Shown here piece after piece: positions 1-12,704 of a stretch of DNA of 64,000 nucleotides. A program made the position numbers and the translations under genes. The stretch covers positions 1 through 64,000 of the forward strand of contig NZ_JAIVKL010000006.1 of NCBI RefSeq assembly GCF_020524045.1. Direction: 5' to 3'. The first letter of the stretch is position 1. Each line of letters opens with the position of its first letter. A model generated the notes under the pieces. It was not told where the DNA came from. It was given only the letters and a program-made list of their open reading frames with translations, and did not search any database. The stretch comes from Metabacillus litoralis. Lineage in GTDB: Bacteria > Bacillota > Bacilli > Bacillales > Bacillaceae.

Positions 1-404
<404 letters not shown>

Positions 405-537
405 GTAGTGTTTGACTTGCTCATAGTTTGTTTCGTTTTTGTACTATATAGTACGTTTTGTTAATCGAAATTAACGTTGGCACGCTTGGTTTTGTTTAGT
501 TTTCAAAGAACTTTAACCGCTCAAAAGCGACTCCTTT

Positions 538-567
538 AATATAACATAAATCATCGTAAAGGGTCAA
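538..567 (-). promoter_or_regulatory. rRNA operon promoter
   Basis: On the minus strand TTGACC (562-567) and TATATT (538-543) are separated by 18 nt, a normal sigma-A arrangement about 135 nt upstream of the 16S 5' end. Between promoter and 16S (405-515) is a leader containing GTTCTTTGAAAACT, which matches the usual Bacillus rrn leader/antitermination region. The sequence shows the boxes; promoter activity is inferred. Confidence 0.8.
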
Positions 568-683
568 GAGTTTTTTATTTTAATTTTCAATAGAAAATAG
601 TGAAAATCTCAATCTCTGATCGGCTGACTTTTAAGAGTATATCAGCTTAATAATCATGCGTCAACACAATCAGAGTATTTTCC

Positions 684-1757
684 TTATAAAAGTTCCTCAA
701 TAAAAAGGTCACTTCTATCTTTAAGAGCAATTATCTCTTCAGAATAATCATATTTTATTAACGGTCTTGTAGGATACTTCTCATCTACAAAGACGATTTC
801 AGCGGCAAAGCCATCGGAAATTCTCACCTTTGTTCCTGCGGAAAATTTAATTAACGCTTGTTTTAGGGCATCTATTATCTTAATATCAAATTTACCAAAT
901 TCATCTTGCATTATCTGTTCTAGTACTTTAAAAGGAGATTGTTTACTTCGATATGGCCTTACGGATACCATCGCTTGATATGTATCTGCTAAAGCAACTA
1001 TTTTGCTATAGGGATTTAATTGATCTCCTTTAACTCCGAGAGGATATCCACTGCCATCAATTCTTTCATGATGTTGTAGTACACCTAATTTTACTCCCTC
1101 TTTTATAGACATAATATTTTTCAATAAATTGTAACTATGAACAGGATGTTGCTTAATATCTTTATACTCTGTTTCTGTAAGAGTAATATTTTTTTTGACA
1201 ATTGTAGGTGTAATTTTCGACATTCCACAATCACATAATAAGCCGGTTAGAGCAATTTGGTTAATATCACCTTGCTTATATCCTAGTTTTTGAGCAAGAA
1301 ACGCACTAAGTAAAGCTACTGAAATGGAATGATGATAAATATATTCTTCTTGTTTACAGTAATGATATAGCTTTAAAATTTCATCTTCTGAACTTTGTGA
1401 TTTTTCAACTAAAGGAATGATTATTTGTCTCACTTTACCTATATCGATTAAAACTCCTGATTGCCATTCAGTAAAAAGTTGTTTAAAGGATTGAACAGCC
1501 TCTGTATAGTTTTGATAGAAGTCCTGAAAAACATTTCCTTGCTCTATAGTTTCCTGTTCAACAGAATCAACTGGATATACTTTGTCTTGATCTGTATTTT
1601 CTTCCACATCAACTTCTTTAATTAAAAATGCTTGTAATGCTTCTTTAATATTCTTCGTTACTACTGTTTTTTTATAGGCAAGTGGCCTTTTAGTAGCTGA
1701 AATGATATCTTTTGATAGAATGTAACCTTCTTTTAATTGATTGATATGGATCTTCAA
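684..1757 (-). CDS. HD-GYP domain protein with degenerate HD dyad
   Basis: A 357-aa protein starting at TTG, preceded by AAAGGAG at good spacing. The C-terminal two thirds is an HD-GYP domain: the motif HHERIDGSGYP is intact at about 229-239, followed by ALADTYQAM. HD-GYP enzymes are cyclic-di-GMP phosphodiesterases. Here the metal-binding HD dyad expected in LLHDIGK is replaced by LLCDCGM (C175-D176), so catalysis by the canonical mechanism is doubtful and a binding or sensory role is possible. The first ~120 residues resemble no domain I can name. It sits between gyrA and the rRNA operon and ends about 115 nt before the rRNA promoter. Confidence 0.85.
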   Translation of the reverse strand: MKIHINQLKEGYILSKDIISATKRPLAYKKTVVTKNIKEALQAFLIKEVDVEENTDQDKVYPVDSVEQETIEQGNVFQDFYQNYTEAVQSFKQLFTEWQSGVLIDIGKVRQIIIPLVEKSQSSEDEILKLYHYCKQEEYIYHHSISVALLSAFLAQKLGYKQGDINQIALTGLLCDCGMSKITPTIVKKNITLTETEYKDIKQHPVHSYNLLKNIMSIKEGVKLGVLQHHERIDGSGYPLGVKGDQLNPYSKIVALADTYQAMVSVRPYRSKQSPFKVLEQIMQDEFGKFDIKIIDALKQALIKFSAGTKVRISDGFAAEIVFVDEKYPTRPLIKYDYSEEIIALKDRSDLFIEELL

Positions 1758-1896
1758 AGGAACCGCTCCTTTACTTTTATCTAATATAGTCCTGAGTGAA
1801 GTTATATTTCGGGATCATATTTCTTTTACTTTTATTATCTTGTAAAAGATTGAATTAGTACATAGCTAAATGATCATATTAGCAGAATGTTGCACA

Positions 1897-1930
1897 TAGT
1901 ATATGGTTTTTACATTCTAACCATATACTA
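1897..1930. repeat. 12-bp perfect inverted repeat
   Basis: TAGTATATGGTT (1897-1908) and AACCATATACTA (1919-1930) form a perfect 12-bp inverted repeat with a 10-nt loop, in the gap between gyrA's terminator and the HD-GYP gene. It has no T tract, so it looks more like an operator or a transcript-stability hairpin upstream of the HD-GYP gene than a terminator. Confidence 0.6.
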
Positions 1931-1995
1931 GATACCACCTCAAAAAGTGACGATTTAATTAATGTAATGAGGTTTATTGCTAATAACCATTCAAC

Positions 1996-2030
1996 AAAAA
2001 AGCTGATACATAAGTTGTATCAGCTTTTTT
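1996..2030. terminator. Terminator downstream of gyrA
   Basis: AAAAAAGCTGATACA and TGTATCAGCTTTTTT form a long stem with a short loop; the A and T flanks make it work in both directions. It lies directly after the gyrA stop codon. Confidence 0.9.
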
Positions 2031-2034
2031 ACTC

Positions 2035-4581
2035 TTATTCTTCTCCTTGAGAATCATCATTATTTTCTGATGTTTCATCAACTGGAGTATCACTAGTATT
2101 TTCAATTTCTTCAACAGATTCTGTATCTAAATCGTCATCTGTTTTCTCTATTTCTTCTTTCTCTACTAAGGCAACTGTAGAAACGGCAACATTTTCATCA
2201 AGTCTTATTAGTTTTACACCTTGAGTGTTACGTCCCATTGTAGAAATCGTATCAACATCCATACGAATTAATACACCGCTTGCTGTAATAAGCATTAAAT
2301 CTTCCTCACCAGTTGCTGCCTTAACTGAAACAACAGGACCGTTTTTATCCGTAATATTACATGTTTTTAAGCCTTTACCGCCTCGGCTTTGTACACGGTA
2401 TTCTCCAGAAGGGGTACGTTTTCCGTAACCATTACTTGTGACGATTAAAACATCGACACCTTCTTCTAAGATTTCCATACCAACTACTTCATCATCAGCA
2501 TCTAAAGAGATTCCTTTTACACCAGTAGCTGTACGTCCCATTGAACGAACATCTGTTTCAGGGAATCTGATTAACATTCCTTTTTTCGTTCCGATGACCA
2601 TATCTTTAGATCCATCTGTTAATTTAACTGAAATTAATTCATCTTCTTCACGCAGATTAACTGCAATCAAACCATTATTTCTAATGTTTGCAAACTGCGA
2701 TAAAGGTGATCGTTTAGATATCCCTTCTTTTGTTGTAAAGAATAAATACCAATCATCAACAAATTCAGAAACTGGGATAATCGCATTAACCCATTCACCT
2801 TTTTCAACACTTAATAGGTTAATAATCGGAAGTCCTTTAGCAGTTCTACTATACTCAGGGATTTCATAACCTTTAGCACGATACACTTTACCTTTATTCG
2901 TAAAGAAAAGAATGGTGTCATGTGTAGAAGTTGTTAAAAGTTGTTCTACGAAGTCATCGTCATTTGTACCCATTCCTTGAATACCTCTACCTCCACGTTT
3001 TTGGCTGCGGTAAGTAGAAACTGGAAGGCGTTTAATATAACCATTATGAGTTAATGTAATAACAATATTCTCAACAGGAATCAAATCTTCATCTTCAATA
3101 TTTTCAAGACCGCCAGCAACAATCTCAGTGCGACGCTCATCATTAAAACGTTCTTTAATTTCTATAAGCTCTTCACGGATAATTTCTAATACTTTTTCTT
3201 CGTCAGCAAGAATCGCTTTTAATTCAGCAATTAACTTAACTAAAGATTGATATTCTTCTTCAATTTTTTCTCTTTCTAAACCAGTTAATCTTTGCAATCT
3301 CATATCTAGAATGGCTTGTGCTTGCTTTTCGCTTAATGAAAATTGCTCTATCAACCCATTACGAGCTATTTCAGTCGTTTGTGAGCTACGAATTAACGAA
3401 ATAACAGCATCTAGATGATCAAGAGCAATTCTTAATCCTTCTAAAATGTGAGCTCTTGCTTCAGCTTTTCTTAATTCAAAAGCAGTTCTACGTTTAATAA
3501 CAACCTTTTGATGTTCTAAATAATAATAAAGCATTTGCTTAATATTAAGAACTTTCGGATGCCCATCAACTAAAGAAAGCATATTAATACCAAAGCTTGT
3601 TTGTAGTGCTGTTTGCTTATATAGGTTATTTAAAAGCACATTGGCATTGGCATCTTTACGAACTTCAATAACTACGCGCATTCCATTACGATCTGATTCA
3701 TCTCGTAAATCTGTAATACCTTCAATTTTCTTATCTCGAACAAGCTCAGCAATTTTTTCCACAAGCTTTGCTTTATTAACTTGATAAGGCAACTCTTTAA
3801 CAATGATAACTTGCTTACCAGAAGGCTTTTCTTCTATTTCTACCTTCGCACGGATCGTGATTGATCCACGCCCTGTTTCATAGGCCTTTCTAATTCCGCT
3901 TCTTCCGATAATTTGACCGGCAGTTGGAAAATCAGGCCCTGGAATAATCTCCATTAATTCAGGAATTGTTATTTCTGGATCTTTACTAATAGCTAGTACC
4001 CCATCAATAACTTCTCCGAGTTGATGAGGGGGAATGTTCGTTGCCATACCAACCGCAATTCCTGTTGCTCCGTTTACTAGTAAATTAGGAAATCTCGCAG
4101 GTAATACAACTGGTTCTCTTTCTGATCCATCATAGTTATCTTGATAATTAATTGTATCTTTGTTGATATCACGGATTAATTCCATTGAAATCTTAGACAT
4201 TCTTGCTTCTGTATAACGCATTGCAGCAGCCGAGTCGCCATCAACAGAACCAAAGTTTCCATGTCCATCAACTAGCATATAACGGAAGTTGAAGTCTTGA
4301 GCCATACGAACCATTGTTTCATATACAGCTGAATCACCATGTGGATGATACTTACCAATTACTTCTCCAACGATACGTGCCGATTTCTTAAATGGTTTAT
4401 CTGAAGTCATCCCTAAATCGTTCATTGCATAAAGAATTCTTCGATGTACTGGTTTTAAACCATCTCTAACATCAGGTAAAGCACGTGAAACGATAACACT
4501 CATTGCATAACCTAAGAAAGATTCACGCATTTCATTACTAATATTTCTGCCTATAACGTGTGAGTTTTGATTTTCGGCCAT
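2035..4581 (-). CDS. gyrA: DNA gyrase subunit A
   Basis: 848-aa breakage-reunion subunit of gyrase, which with GyrB introduces negative supercoils into DNA using ATP. The N-terminal winged-helix/tower region carries the catalytic tyrosine in [10 protein letters not shown] (about residue 122), and the quinolone-resistance region reads GDSAVYETM, with the wild-type Ser and Glu. The C-terminal beta-pinwheel repeats contain GRGIQGMGT (GyrA box) and the protein ends in an acidic tail of about 45 residues. A gyrB terminator precedes it and it has its own promoter candidate, so it is probably also transcribed alone. Confidence 0.98.
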   Translation of the reverse strand: MAENQNSHVIGRNISNEMRESFLGYAMSVIVSRALPDVRDGLKPVHRRILYAMNDLGMTSDKPFKKSARIVGEVIGKYHPHGDSAVYETMVRMAQDFNFRYMLVDGHGNFGSVDGDSAAAMRYTEARMSKISMELIRDINKDTINYQDNYDGSEREPVVLPARFPNLLVNGATGIAVGMATNIPPHQLGEVIDGVLAISKDPEITIPELMEIIPGPDFPTAGQIIGRSGIRKAYETGRGSITIRAKVEIEEKPSGKQVIIVKELPYQVNKAKLVEKIAELVRDKKIEGITDLRDESDRNGMRVVIEVRKDANANVLLNNLYKQTALQTSFGINMLSLVDGHPKVLNIKQMLYYYLEHQKVVIKRRTAFELRKAEARAHILEGLRIALDHLDAVISLIRSSQTTEIARNGLIEQFSLSEKQAQAILDMRLQRLTGLEREKIEEEYQSLVKLIAELKAILADEEKVLEIIREELIEIKERFNDERRTEIVAGGLENIEDEDLIPVENIVITLTHNGYIKRLPVSTYRSQKRGGRGIQGMGTNDDDFVEQLLTTSTHDTILFFTNKGKVYRAKGYEIPEYSRTAKGLPIINLLSVEKGEWVNAIIPVSEFVDDWYLFFTTKEGISKRSPLSQFANIRNNGLIAVNLREEDELISVKLTDGSKDMVIGTKKGMLIRFPETDVRSMGRTATGVKGISLDADDEVVGMEILEEGVDVLIVTSNGYGKRTPSGEYRVQSRGGKGLKTCNITDKNGPVVSVKAATGEEDLMLITASGVLIRMDVDTISTMGRNTQGVKLIRLDENVAVSTVALVEKEEIEKTDDDLDTESVEEIENTSDTPVDETSENNDDSQGEE

Positions 4582-4700
4582 ACTATAACAACCTCCCTTA
4601 TTCCTTTATGTATTTTAAATTGGAAGAGGTAAATGATTTATATAAGAGAAATTAATTCCTGCCCAATTGGAGTATTAATATATCTAATAGTCTACTCTTC

Positions 4701-4729
4701 ATTATAGCAATATTCACTAGAGATTACAC
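4701..4729 (-). promoter_or_regulatory. Candidate gyrA promoter (extended -10)
   Basis: On the minus strand TGCTATAAT gives an extended -10 element (TATAAT at 4701-4706). The -35 at 17-nt spacing (GTGTAA) is poor, which is usual with a TGn extension. It lies about 120 nt upstream of the gyrA start and downstream of the gyrB terminator. Inferred from sequence only. Confidence 0.5.
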
Positions 4730-4804
4730 ATCTATTTCCTATAATATTACTAGAACTGTGAAAATCTCTGCTTTTCTATATTCTGATTAACAATTAATCT
4801 TACT

Positions 4805-4838
4805 AGAAAAAAACACCTCACCATGTAATGAGGTGTTG
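4805..4838 (-). terminator. gyrB terminator
   Basis: On the minus strand AACACCTCA and TGAGGTGTT form a 9-bp stem with an 8-nt loop followed by a T run. It closes the dnaN-side operon after gyrB. Confidence 0.85.
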
Positions 4839-4940
4839 CATATTATTAAAGGCCTTTTTCTAAGCTACTGTCTCATTTCACTAATTATCAGGTGAAAACA
4901 GTGTTTATTTCTAATTCTTCCCCTTGTAGAAACAGCTCTA

Positions 4941-6875
<1,935 letters not shown>

Positions 6876-7007
6876 TCACCTACACTTTTCCTAAAGCTTT
6901 CTTTTTTATTCAATTACTTAAGTAGCAATGATTCCTTTGAAGTGATATTTCTAGTAAAGGTTGGGTATATATAAATAAATTTAGAAGCAATTATATAAAA
7001 AACATGG

Positions 7008-7256
7008 TTATAAATCTATATCAAGCGCTATTTCTGCTCGTTTTTTTAAAGTACCTGACGATAATGATGAAAAATAAATTTTATCAAACGTTACAATAAT
7101 TGATTTTGCTTCACCACTTGCAAGTTCGACAATTTTATCTTGTTGTTTCACAAAAAATTCATCAACAATAGGTGATTCGAGTGAGGACTGTCGATCTAAA
7201 ATCATAACAACTTCTTTTGAGGGAACAACAAAATTGTCACCTAAATGAATATACAA
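7008..7256 (-). CDS. remB: Extracellular matrix regulator RemB (DUF370)
   Basis: 82-aa protein of the RemA/RemB (DUF370) family, the YaaB equivalent found between recF and gyrB in Bacillus. The family shares the N-terminal pattern YIHLGDNFVVP and a conserved central VTFDKIYFSSLS. RemA is a DNA-binding activator of matrix genes in B. subtilis; RemB is linked genetically to the same process. The start is TTG with AGGTGAT 5 nt upstream. The gene begins 11 nt after the recF stop, so it is cotranscribed. Confidence 0.9.
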   Translation of the reverse strand: MYIHLGDNFVVPSKEVVMILDRQSSLESPIVDEFFVKQQDKIVELASGEAKSIIVTFDKIYFSSLSSGTLKKRAEIALDIDL

Positions 7257-7267
7257 AACAAATCACC

Positions 7268-8386
7268 TCATTTATCGTCTGAAAGCTTTCCTGCCTGTAC
7301 ATGAAATGTAGCCGCTTCTCTAAGTGTTTGATGATCAATACCTTCCACACTTGTTGTTGTTACAAAGGTTTGTACTTTCCCTTGTATCGTATTTAACAAA
7401 TGTGATTGCCTATAATCATCTAACTCTGATAAAACATCATCTAGTAAAAGAATAGGATATTCCCCAATCTCATTATGAATCAAATCAATTTCAGCTAATT
7501 TTAATGATAGGGCGGTTGTTCTTTGTTGACCTTGTGATCCATATGTTTGAACATCATGATTATTCACAAAAAATAGCAAATCATCACGATGCGGACCAAC
7601 GAGTGTCGCACCACGTTCAATTTCTTTTTCTTTGACAGTAGCAAACTTATTTTCGAATACTTCTATCATTTTCGACAAATCATAATCTTCTGATACATCC
7701 AAAGATGGTTTATATTTTATTGTCAGTACCTCTAACCCTCTGCTTATTCCTGAATGGATTGGTTGCGCCCACTTTTCTAATTCTGATATAAAACGTAATC
7801 GTTTAATAATAATTTTAGCAGCCGCTTCACTCAATTGCGCAGTTAGTACGTCTAACATTGTTCGATCTGTTTGCTTTCTTAACTGTAAAAGCTTCAAATA
7901 GTGGTTTCGTTGCTGCATAATCTTTTGGTATCTACTCAAGTCATGGAGGTAAATGGCTGATACTTGCCCAATTTCCATATCAATAAATCTTCTTCTTACC
8001 TGAGGACTACCTTTCACAAGGCTTAAATCTTCAGGGGCAAACATAATCACATTCATTGCTCCAACATATTGGCTTAGTTTTTCTTGTTCAATATGATTCA
8101 ACTTAGCTTTCTTACCCTTTTTCGAGATAACTAATTGCATTTCTGCTGATCGATTATGCTTTTCCACACTACCCTCTATTTTAGCATATTCTTTATCCCA
8201 GTATATAAGTTCTTTATCATTTGACGTTCGATGTGACTTCGCCATGGCTAGAACATAGATTGACTCCATTACATTTGTCTTACCTTGTGCATTTTCTCCA
8301 AGGATAACATTTACTTTATTTGCAAACTGAATGGTTAAATCTTCATAATTCCGGTAATTTTTTAATTTCAGCTCTTTAATAAACAA
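7268..8386 (-). CDS. recF: DNA replication/repair protein RecF
   Basis: 372-aa SMC-like ATPase that helps load RecA at gapped DNA together with RecO and RecR. Visible motifs: Walker [10 protein letters not shown] (about residues 32-40), the signature [18 protein letters not shown] (about 282-299) and Walker [13 protein letters not shown] (about 315-326). Length is normal for the family. It appears to start at TTG with only a weak ribosome-binding site, and lies 16 nt downstream of yaaA, suggesting translation within the same transcript. Confidence 0.97.
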   Translation of the reverse strand: MFIKELKLKNYRNYEDLTIQFANKVNVILGENAQGKTNVMESIYVLAMAKSHRTSNDKELIYWDKEYAKIEGSVEKHNRSAEMQLVISKKGKKAKLNHIEQEKLSQYVGAMNVIMFAPEDLSLVKGSPQVRRRFIDMEIGQVSAIYLHDLSRYQKIMQQRNHYLKLLQLRKQTDRTMLDVLTAQLSEAAAKIIIKRLRFISELEKWAQPIHSGISRGLEVLTIKYKPSLDVSEDYDLSKMIEVFENKFATVKEKEIERGATLVGPHRDDLLFFVNNHDVQTYGSQGQQRTTALSLKLAEIDLIHNEIGEYPILLLDDVLSELDDYRQSHLLNTIQGKVQTFVTTTSVEGIDHQTLREAATFHVQAGKLSDDK

Positions 8387-8402
8387 ATTTTGTACACCAA
8401 CT

Positions 8403-8618
8403 TTAATTTTTCACAATGTATGTGCCGAAATCAGGAATATAAACCATATCGCCATTTCTTAATTTTTTCCCACGACGATTTTCAGGTTCATTATTCACAA
8501 AGATTTCGTATTCTCCTAAGAACCATTTTGCCATTCCACCTGATTGAATAACATCTGCTAATTTCAGAAATTGTCCAAGTGTTATGTACTCTGTATCAAT
8601 CTTAACTGGTTTTGCCAT
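8403..8618 (-). CDS. yaaA: S4 RNA-binding domain protein YaaA/RlbA
   Basis: 71-aa single S4-domain protein: [21 protein letters not shown] and [19 protein letters not shown] match the RNA-binding fold seen in ribosomal S4 and pseudouridine synthases. In Firmicutes this gene sits between dnaN and recF; B. subtilis YaaA has been linked to large ribosomal subunit assembly. AAGGAAGG precedes the start. Confidence 0.93.
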   Translation of the reverse strand: MAKPVKIDTEYITLGQFLKLADVIQSGGMAKWFLGEYEIFVNNEPENRRGKKLRNGDMVYIPDFGTYIVKN

Positions 8619-8654
8619 AGCGAACCACCTTCCTTCAGTAGTCTCTAACTTTAT

Positions 8655-8684
8655 ATTTTACTAAAAAATCACTCTAAAGTACAA
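8655..8684 (-). promoter_or_regulatory. Candidate promoter for yaaA-recF-remB-gyrB
   Basis: On the minus strand TTGTAC (8679-8684) and TAAAAT (8655-8660) are separated by 18 nt, starting about 37 nt upstream of yaaA. The 314-nt space between yaaA and dnaN otherwise holds the dnaN terminator and AT-rich sequence with no gene. Confidence 0.4.
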
Positions 8685-8889
8685 CAACACAAGTATCACC
8701 TAATGTTGTCCACTGGAGAAACACACTAAAACCACACCAAGAACACTCGTAGTCCTTTTTACCCATACAACCATTTTTAGGTAAATTTTCATTTAACTTT
8801 AAAGTGTGAAAATACTGTGCAAATTCTATGAAAAAATAGCAACTTTACAGAGGGGAACATTCATGAAGTAAAGAAAACTAATGAATACA

Positions 8890-8922
8890 GAAAAGAGGCT
8901 GACCTACGCCAGACCTCTTTTC
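8890..8922 (-). terminator. dnaN terminator
   Basis: GAAAAGAGG and CCTCTTTTC (read on the minus strand) form a stem with partial inner pairing (TCTGGC/GTCAGC), ending in TTTTC just after the dnaN stop. Confidence 0.75.
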
Positions 8923-8932
8923 TAACTCATTA

Positions 8933-10069
8933 TTAGTAAGTTCTTACAGGTAAAATAAGTTGTAGCATAGAATCGTCATTTGTTGTTTTGATAACAAAAG
9001 GTCTCATCGCTCCAGTAAAGTTGACATTTATTTCTGTTCCTTCAAGAGCTTTTAATGCGTCCATTACATATTTTGCACTAAAAGAAATCTTTAATTCTTC
9101 ACCTTGTACTTCTTCCGCTTGAATTTCTTCACTTACTTTTCCAATTTCAGGTGAGTTAGAAGATATTTCAATCAATCCATCTGTAAAAGTTGAAAGTTTA
9201 ACAACATTATTTCGAGCTTCTTTCGCTAATAATGATGCACGATCTATTGCTTGTAAGAAATCTTTAGAGTTTAACGTTAGGTTTGTTTTGCTATCAGCTG
9301 GAATTAGTCGAGATGTATCTGGGTAATTTCCGTCTAATAATCTAGAGAAAAATAATAGATTTTTGGCTTTGAATAATACTTGATTTTCAGTGATGACAAT
9401 CTCAATCAATTCGTTTGTATCATCAAGGATCTTACTCAATTCACTTAAACTTTTACCTGGAATGACGACATTGTAAGTTTCAAGTTTTTCTGAATCTATC
9501 ATTGCTTTTCTTAAAGCTAGTCTGTGGCTATCAGTAGCGATACAAATTAGTTCACCATTTTCTAATTTCCAGTTAACACCTGTTAATATTGGTCTCGTTT
9601 CTGAAGTAGAGACAGCAAAAACAGTTTGGCGAACCATAGCTTTTAATAGATCTGTTGGTATTTTAAATATATTTTCTTCCTCAATTTGTGGAAGGTGAGG
9701 ATATTCTTCTGCATCCAAGCCATTTAAACTAAATTCAGCTTTTCCTGAACGAATTGTTGTTGAATGATGATTTCCTACTTCAATTTCTACAATATCTTTT
9801 GGTAGTTTTTTAACAATTTCACTGAAAAACTTTGCTTGTAAAACGACACTTCCAGCTTGAAGCACTTCTACGTTTTCTTTGTCATCTTCTTCACCAGGGA
9901 TAAAAGATTCAATAGAAATATCAGAGTCACTACCTGTTAATGTTACTCCTTCAGAATGTGCAACAATTTTTATACCTGTCAATATTGGAATTGTTGTTCT
10001 AGATGAAACAGCCTTCATGACATCTTGAACACTTTGGACTAATTTATCTTTTTGAATAACGAATTTCAT
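8933..10069 (-). CDS. dnaN: DNA polymerase III beta sliding clamp
   Basis: 378-aa processivity clamp with three repeated domains; it opens MKFVIQKDKLVQSVQDVMKA and ends in the family tail MLQLILPVRTY, where the last residues line the protein-binding cleft. It tethers polymerase III to DNA and recruits other factors. An SD (AAGGAGG) precedes the ATG. It is separated from dnaA by the 235-nt origin unwinding region. Confidence 0.98.
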   Translation of the reverse strand: MKFVIQKDKLVQSVQDVMKAVSSRTTIPILTGIKIVAHSEGVTLTGSDSDISIESFIPGEEDDKENVEVLQAGSVVLQAKFFSEIVKKLPKDIVEIEVGNHHSTTIRSGKAEFSLNGLDAEEYPHLPQIEEENIFKIPTDLLKAMVRQTVFAVSTSETRPILTGVNWKLENGELICIATDSHRLALRKAMIDSEKLETYNVVIPGKSLSELSKILDDTNELIEIVITENQVLFKAKNLLFFSRLLDGNYPDTSRLIPADSKTNLTLNSKDFLQAIDRASLLAKEARNNVVKLSTFTDGLIEISSNSPEIGKVSEEIQAEEVQGEELKISFSAKYVMDALKALEGTEINVNFTGAMRPFVIKTTNDDSMLQLILPVRTY

Positions 10070-10140
10070 AAATGATTTTCCTCCTTATGCTTAACCAACA
10101 TTTTTAACACTATGAACAAATGATTTCCATGAAATTTTCT

Positions 10141-10286
10141 GGTTATAGTTATATTATTTATTATAAAAAATATAGTAGTAATAGTAATAGGGGCTGTGGA
10201 AATGTGGATAACTGCGCTAAACGAAAGGAAACACAGCCTATCCACATGTGGACAGACTGTGTATATGTTTGCACCAGTTATTCACA
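10141..10286. other. oriC unwinding region: DUE, DnaA-trio, DnaA boxes (dnaA-dnaN gap)
   Basis: 10141-10172 is almost pure A/T. Six consecutive triplets TAG TAG TAA TAG TAA TAG follow (10173-10190), which read 3'-5' as GAT/AAT repeats, the DnaA-trio motif known to guide DnaA onto single-stranded DNA in B. subtilis. A short GC block GGGGC comes next, then boxes: TGTGGATAA perfect at 10203-10211, CTATCCACA (one mismatch) at 10238-10246 back to back with TGTGGACAG, and TTATTCACA at 10278-10286. This is the expected B. subtilis-like arrangement on the dnaN side of dnaA. Confidence 0.85.
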
Positions 10287-10304
10287 TAATTCAGTTAGTA
10301 AATT

Positions 10305-11657
10305 CTATGATCCTCTTAAAAGTCCGGTAATATCTTTAAGCTGCTTTTGTAATAATTCATCATTTTGAAGCAACTTAGAAATTTTTTCATGGGCATGGAT
10401 GACTGTCGTATGATCACGACCTCCAAATTCTTCACCTATTTTAGGCAAAGATGAATCTGTTAATTCCCTTGATAAATACATGGCGATCTGTCTAGGGAAC
10501 GCAACCGATTTTGTTCGCTTTTTAGCTTTGAAATCCTCTAATTTCACTTGAAATTCTTGTCCAACAACTCGTTGGATATCACTAATTAAAATGATTTTGG
10601 GCTTAGAATTTGGAATGATATCTTTTAATGCTTCTGCTGCTAAATCAGCATTTATATCTTTATTAATTAATGAAGAATATGCGACAACGCGTATTAAAGC
10701 ACCCTCTAATTCACGTATATTTGAATCAATTTGATTAGCTATATAGAGCATAACTTCATTAGGAATATCAAGACCTTCAGCTTTAGCCTTTTTTCTTAAA
10801 ATGGCAATTCTCGTTTCAAGATCTGGTGGTGTAATATCGGTTATTAAACCCCATTCAAACCTAGAACGAAGTCTGTCTTCTAAAGTAGGGATTTCTTTAG
10901 GTGGTCGATCGCTGGAGATAACTATTTGCTTACTTTCTTCATGTAGAGTATTGAAAGTATGGAAAAACTCCTCTTGAGTTTGTTCTTTTCCAGCTAGGAA
11001 CTGAATATCATCTATAAGAAGTACATCAACACTTCTGTATTTATTTCTAAAGTCTACAGCTTTGTTATCACGAATCGAATTGATAAATTCATTTGTAAAC
11101 TTCTCTGAAGATAAATAAACGACCTTTGCAGAAGGGTTATGATCAATTACATAATGCCCAATAGCATGCATTAAATGCGTTTTCCCTAATCCCACGCCCC
11201 CGTATATAAATAAAGGATTGTATGCTTTTGCAGGAGCTTCTGCCACAGCAAGAGAAGCAGCATGAGCAAAACGATTACCTGAACCAATAACAAAAGTATC
11301 AAATGTATATTTAGGATTTAGCATATTTTGAGGTAATTCAGTCTGTTCCTCATCGTTTTTATTATTTTTTTTAATTGGGGAATTTGGAACAAAATCATCG
11401 TCAGCTTGATTTTGCGGAATAATAAATTTAATCGCGAACTCTTCACCAGTTAATTGATAAATTGTATCTGCAATTAAATGCAAATAACGAGACTCTAACC
11501 AATCTCTAGCAAATTCATTTGGTGCTGTGATTGTTAAAGTATCTCCTTGTATTGTGTGAGCTTTTGTAGACTTCAGCCAAGTTTCATAACTCGGTTTACT
11601 AATTTTCTTTTCAATCTCTGATAAAGCTTTATTCCAAAGTTCGGATATGTTCTCCAT
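10305..11657 (-). CDS. dnaA: Chromosomal replication initiator DnaA
   Basis: 450-aa AAA+ initiator that binds DnaA boxes and melts oriC. Order: N-terminal DnaB-interaction domain ([20 protein letters not shown]), variable linker, AAA+ core with Walker [10 protein letters not shown] and Walker [12 protein letters not shown], and the C-terminal box-binding helix [17 protein letters not shown]. The ATG at 11657 is chosen because it begins the conserved MENISELW; the reading frame is open upstream to 11720. AAAGGAGG lies about 13 nt upstream, a rather long spacing. The upstream DnaA boxes suggest autoregulation. Confidence 0.97.
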   Translation of the reverse strand: MENISELWNKALSEIEKKISKPSYETWLKSTKAHTIQGDTLTITAPNEFARDWLESRYLHLIADTIYQLTGEEFAIKFIIPQNQADDDFVPNSPIKKNNKNDEEQTELPQNMLNPKYTFDTFVIGSGNRFAHAASLAVAEAPAKAYNPLFIYGGVGLGKTHLMHAIGHYVIDHNPSAKVVYLSSEKFTNEFINSIRDNKAVDFRNKYRSVDVLLIDDIQFLAGKEQTQEEFFHTFNTLHEESKQIVISSDRPPKEIPTLEDRLRSRFEWGLITDITPPDLETRIAILRKKAKAEGLDIPNEVMLYIANQIDSNIRELEGALIRVVAYSSLINKDINADLAAEALKDIIPNSKPKIILISDIQRVVGQEFQVKLEDFKAKKRTKSVAFPRQIAMYLSRELTDSSLPKIGEEFGGRDHTTVIHAHEKISKLLQNDELLQKQLKDITGLLRGS

Positions 11658-11809
11658 TAGGTGTTTTGTCCCTCCTTTACAACAGTGTCTTTTTAAATGT
11701 ATAACCTTTGTACAAGACACGAATACTCATGTATAAACATACAAAATTCAAAAATGTGCATAAATATATAATATAGTAGAAAAACGTCTTTTCGACAAAA
11801 CTCACGCGT

Positions 11810-12073
11810 TGTGGACAACAATTTACACAAGCTGTTTATAAACTTTCCACACTTTATCCACAACCTGTGGACAAAGTTAATTTACAGATAGAATATTAAG
11901 AGTGAAAACACAAATATAATATCAAAATAAATCAATAGATGCAATGGTTTTTACAAACTTATCCACATAACTATTGATTTGTTGAGAGAAATTGTCCACA
12001 AGAAGCTAACTTGTGAAAAACTTGTCGATAACATATGTGGATACTGCAGAATGATGTCGAAAGTTTATCCACA
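11810..12073. other. oriC DnaA-box cluster upstream of dnaA
   Basis: Seven DnaA boxes: perfect TTATCCACA at 11854-11862, 11959-11967 and 12065-12073; one-mismatch boxes at 11810-11818, 11866-11874, 11992-12000 and 12036-12044. They lie in a non-coding AT-rich stretch between dnaA and rpmH, matching the upstream half of the bipartite Bacillus oriC, which also represses dnaA transcription. Confidence 0.9.
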
Positions 12074-12239
12074 GGCTATTGTGTTGTACATAAAATGACT
12101 TTGTAGATCTATATTTTTGAAAAAACGGATCACATATATGAGCAAATTTAAAATAGTAGGATGTGTAAAAAGATCAAGTTTGCGAAAACAGCCAAAGTAA
12201 ATGTCTAGAGTGGGAATTAAGGAAAAGTGAGTCAATAAA

Positions 12240-12521
12240 TGTTGATTTGAGTGAGATGTATGAGAATCCTGCTGGAGAAGAGGTAGTTTTTTTCAGGGAA
12301 AGCGAATGCCTGTAACGGAAATCAACAATAAATTTATCAGAGTCTAAAAAACGAGAAAATATAAAAAATAGCACTATTATGTTGTTGATGATCGTGAAAC
12401 GCATGTGAATTCTGTTTAAAAAAGGATGTAAAGGGAGAAATAAGTCTGCTCGTGGTGAGGAGGCTTATGAACTATGGAGAAATTCTGAATGCTTGAAATA
12501 GGAATCAACAATAAAGTTTAA
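12240..12521 (+). repeat. Two decayed copies of the GC-rich dispersed repeat
   Basis: 12240-12333 keeps both ends of the repeat found intact at 29.3 and 39.6 kb (GTTGATTTGAGTGAGATGTATGAG at one end; AAAGCGAATGCCTGTAACGG at the other) but lacks the middle. 12450-12521 resembles the right half (GAGGAGGCT, AATGCTTGAAATAGGAATCA). I see no credible gene between 12074 and 12704. Confidence 0.6.
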
Positions 12522-12629
12522 CAACATCAAAATTTAAAAGAGGGTGAAGAGCATCTAGAAAGAAACGAGCAAGACAGAATAAAAAAATGCTTTTAAAAAA
12601 AGTCTTTATTTTTAAAAACGTTTCAACGG

Positions 12630-12659
12630 TTGACAATTCCTATGTTAGGTAACTATAAT
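12630..12659 (+). promoter_or_regulatory. rpmH promoter
   Basis: Consensus TTGACA (12630-12635) and TATAAT (12654-12659), 18-nt spacer, 45 nt upstream of rpmH. A textbook strong sigma-A promoter by sequence. Confidence 0.88.
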
Positions 12660-12704
12660 TAGTAGGACTGTCTTTAACTGTTATTCCTCAGGGAGGTGTC
12701 ATAT

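Noticed and set aside
2438-2869. 143-codon plus-strand frame within gyrA
   Set aside because: Antisense shadow of gyrA; Ser/Thr/Pro-rich composition typical of reverse-strand reading.
10120-10368. 82-codon plus-strand frame across the dnaA-dnaN gap
   Set aside because: It covers the origin unwinding region and the dnaA 3' end, has no SD and unlikely composition.
12174-12404. 76-codon minus-strand frame near oriC
   Set aside because: It lies over a decayed dispersed repeat and has no recognisable protein features.
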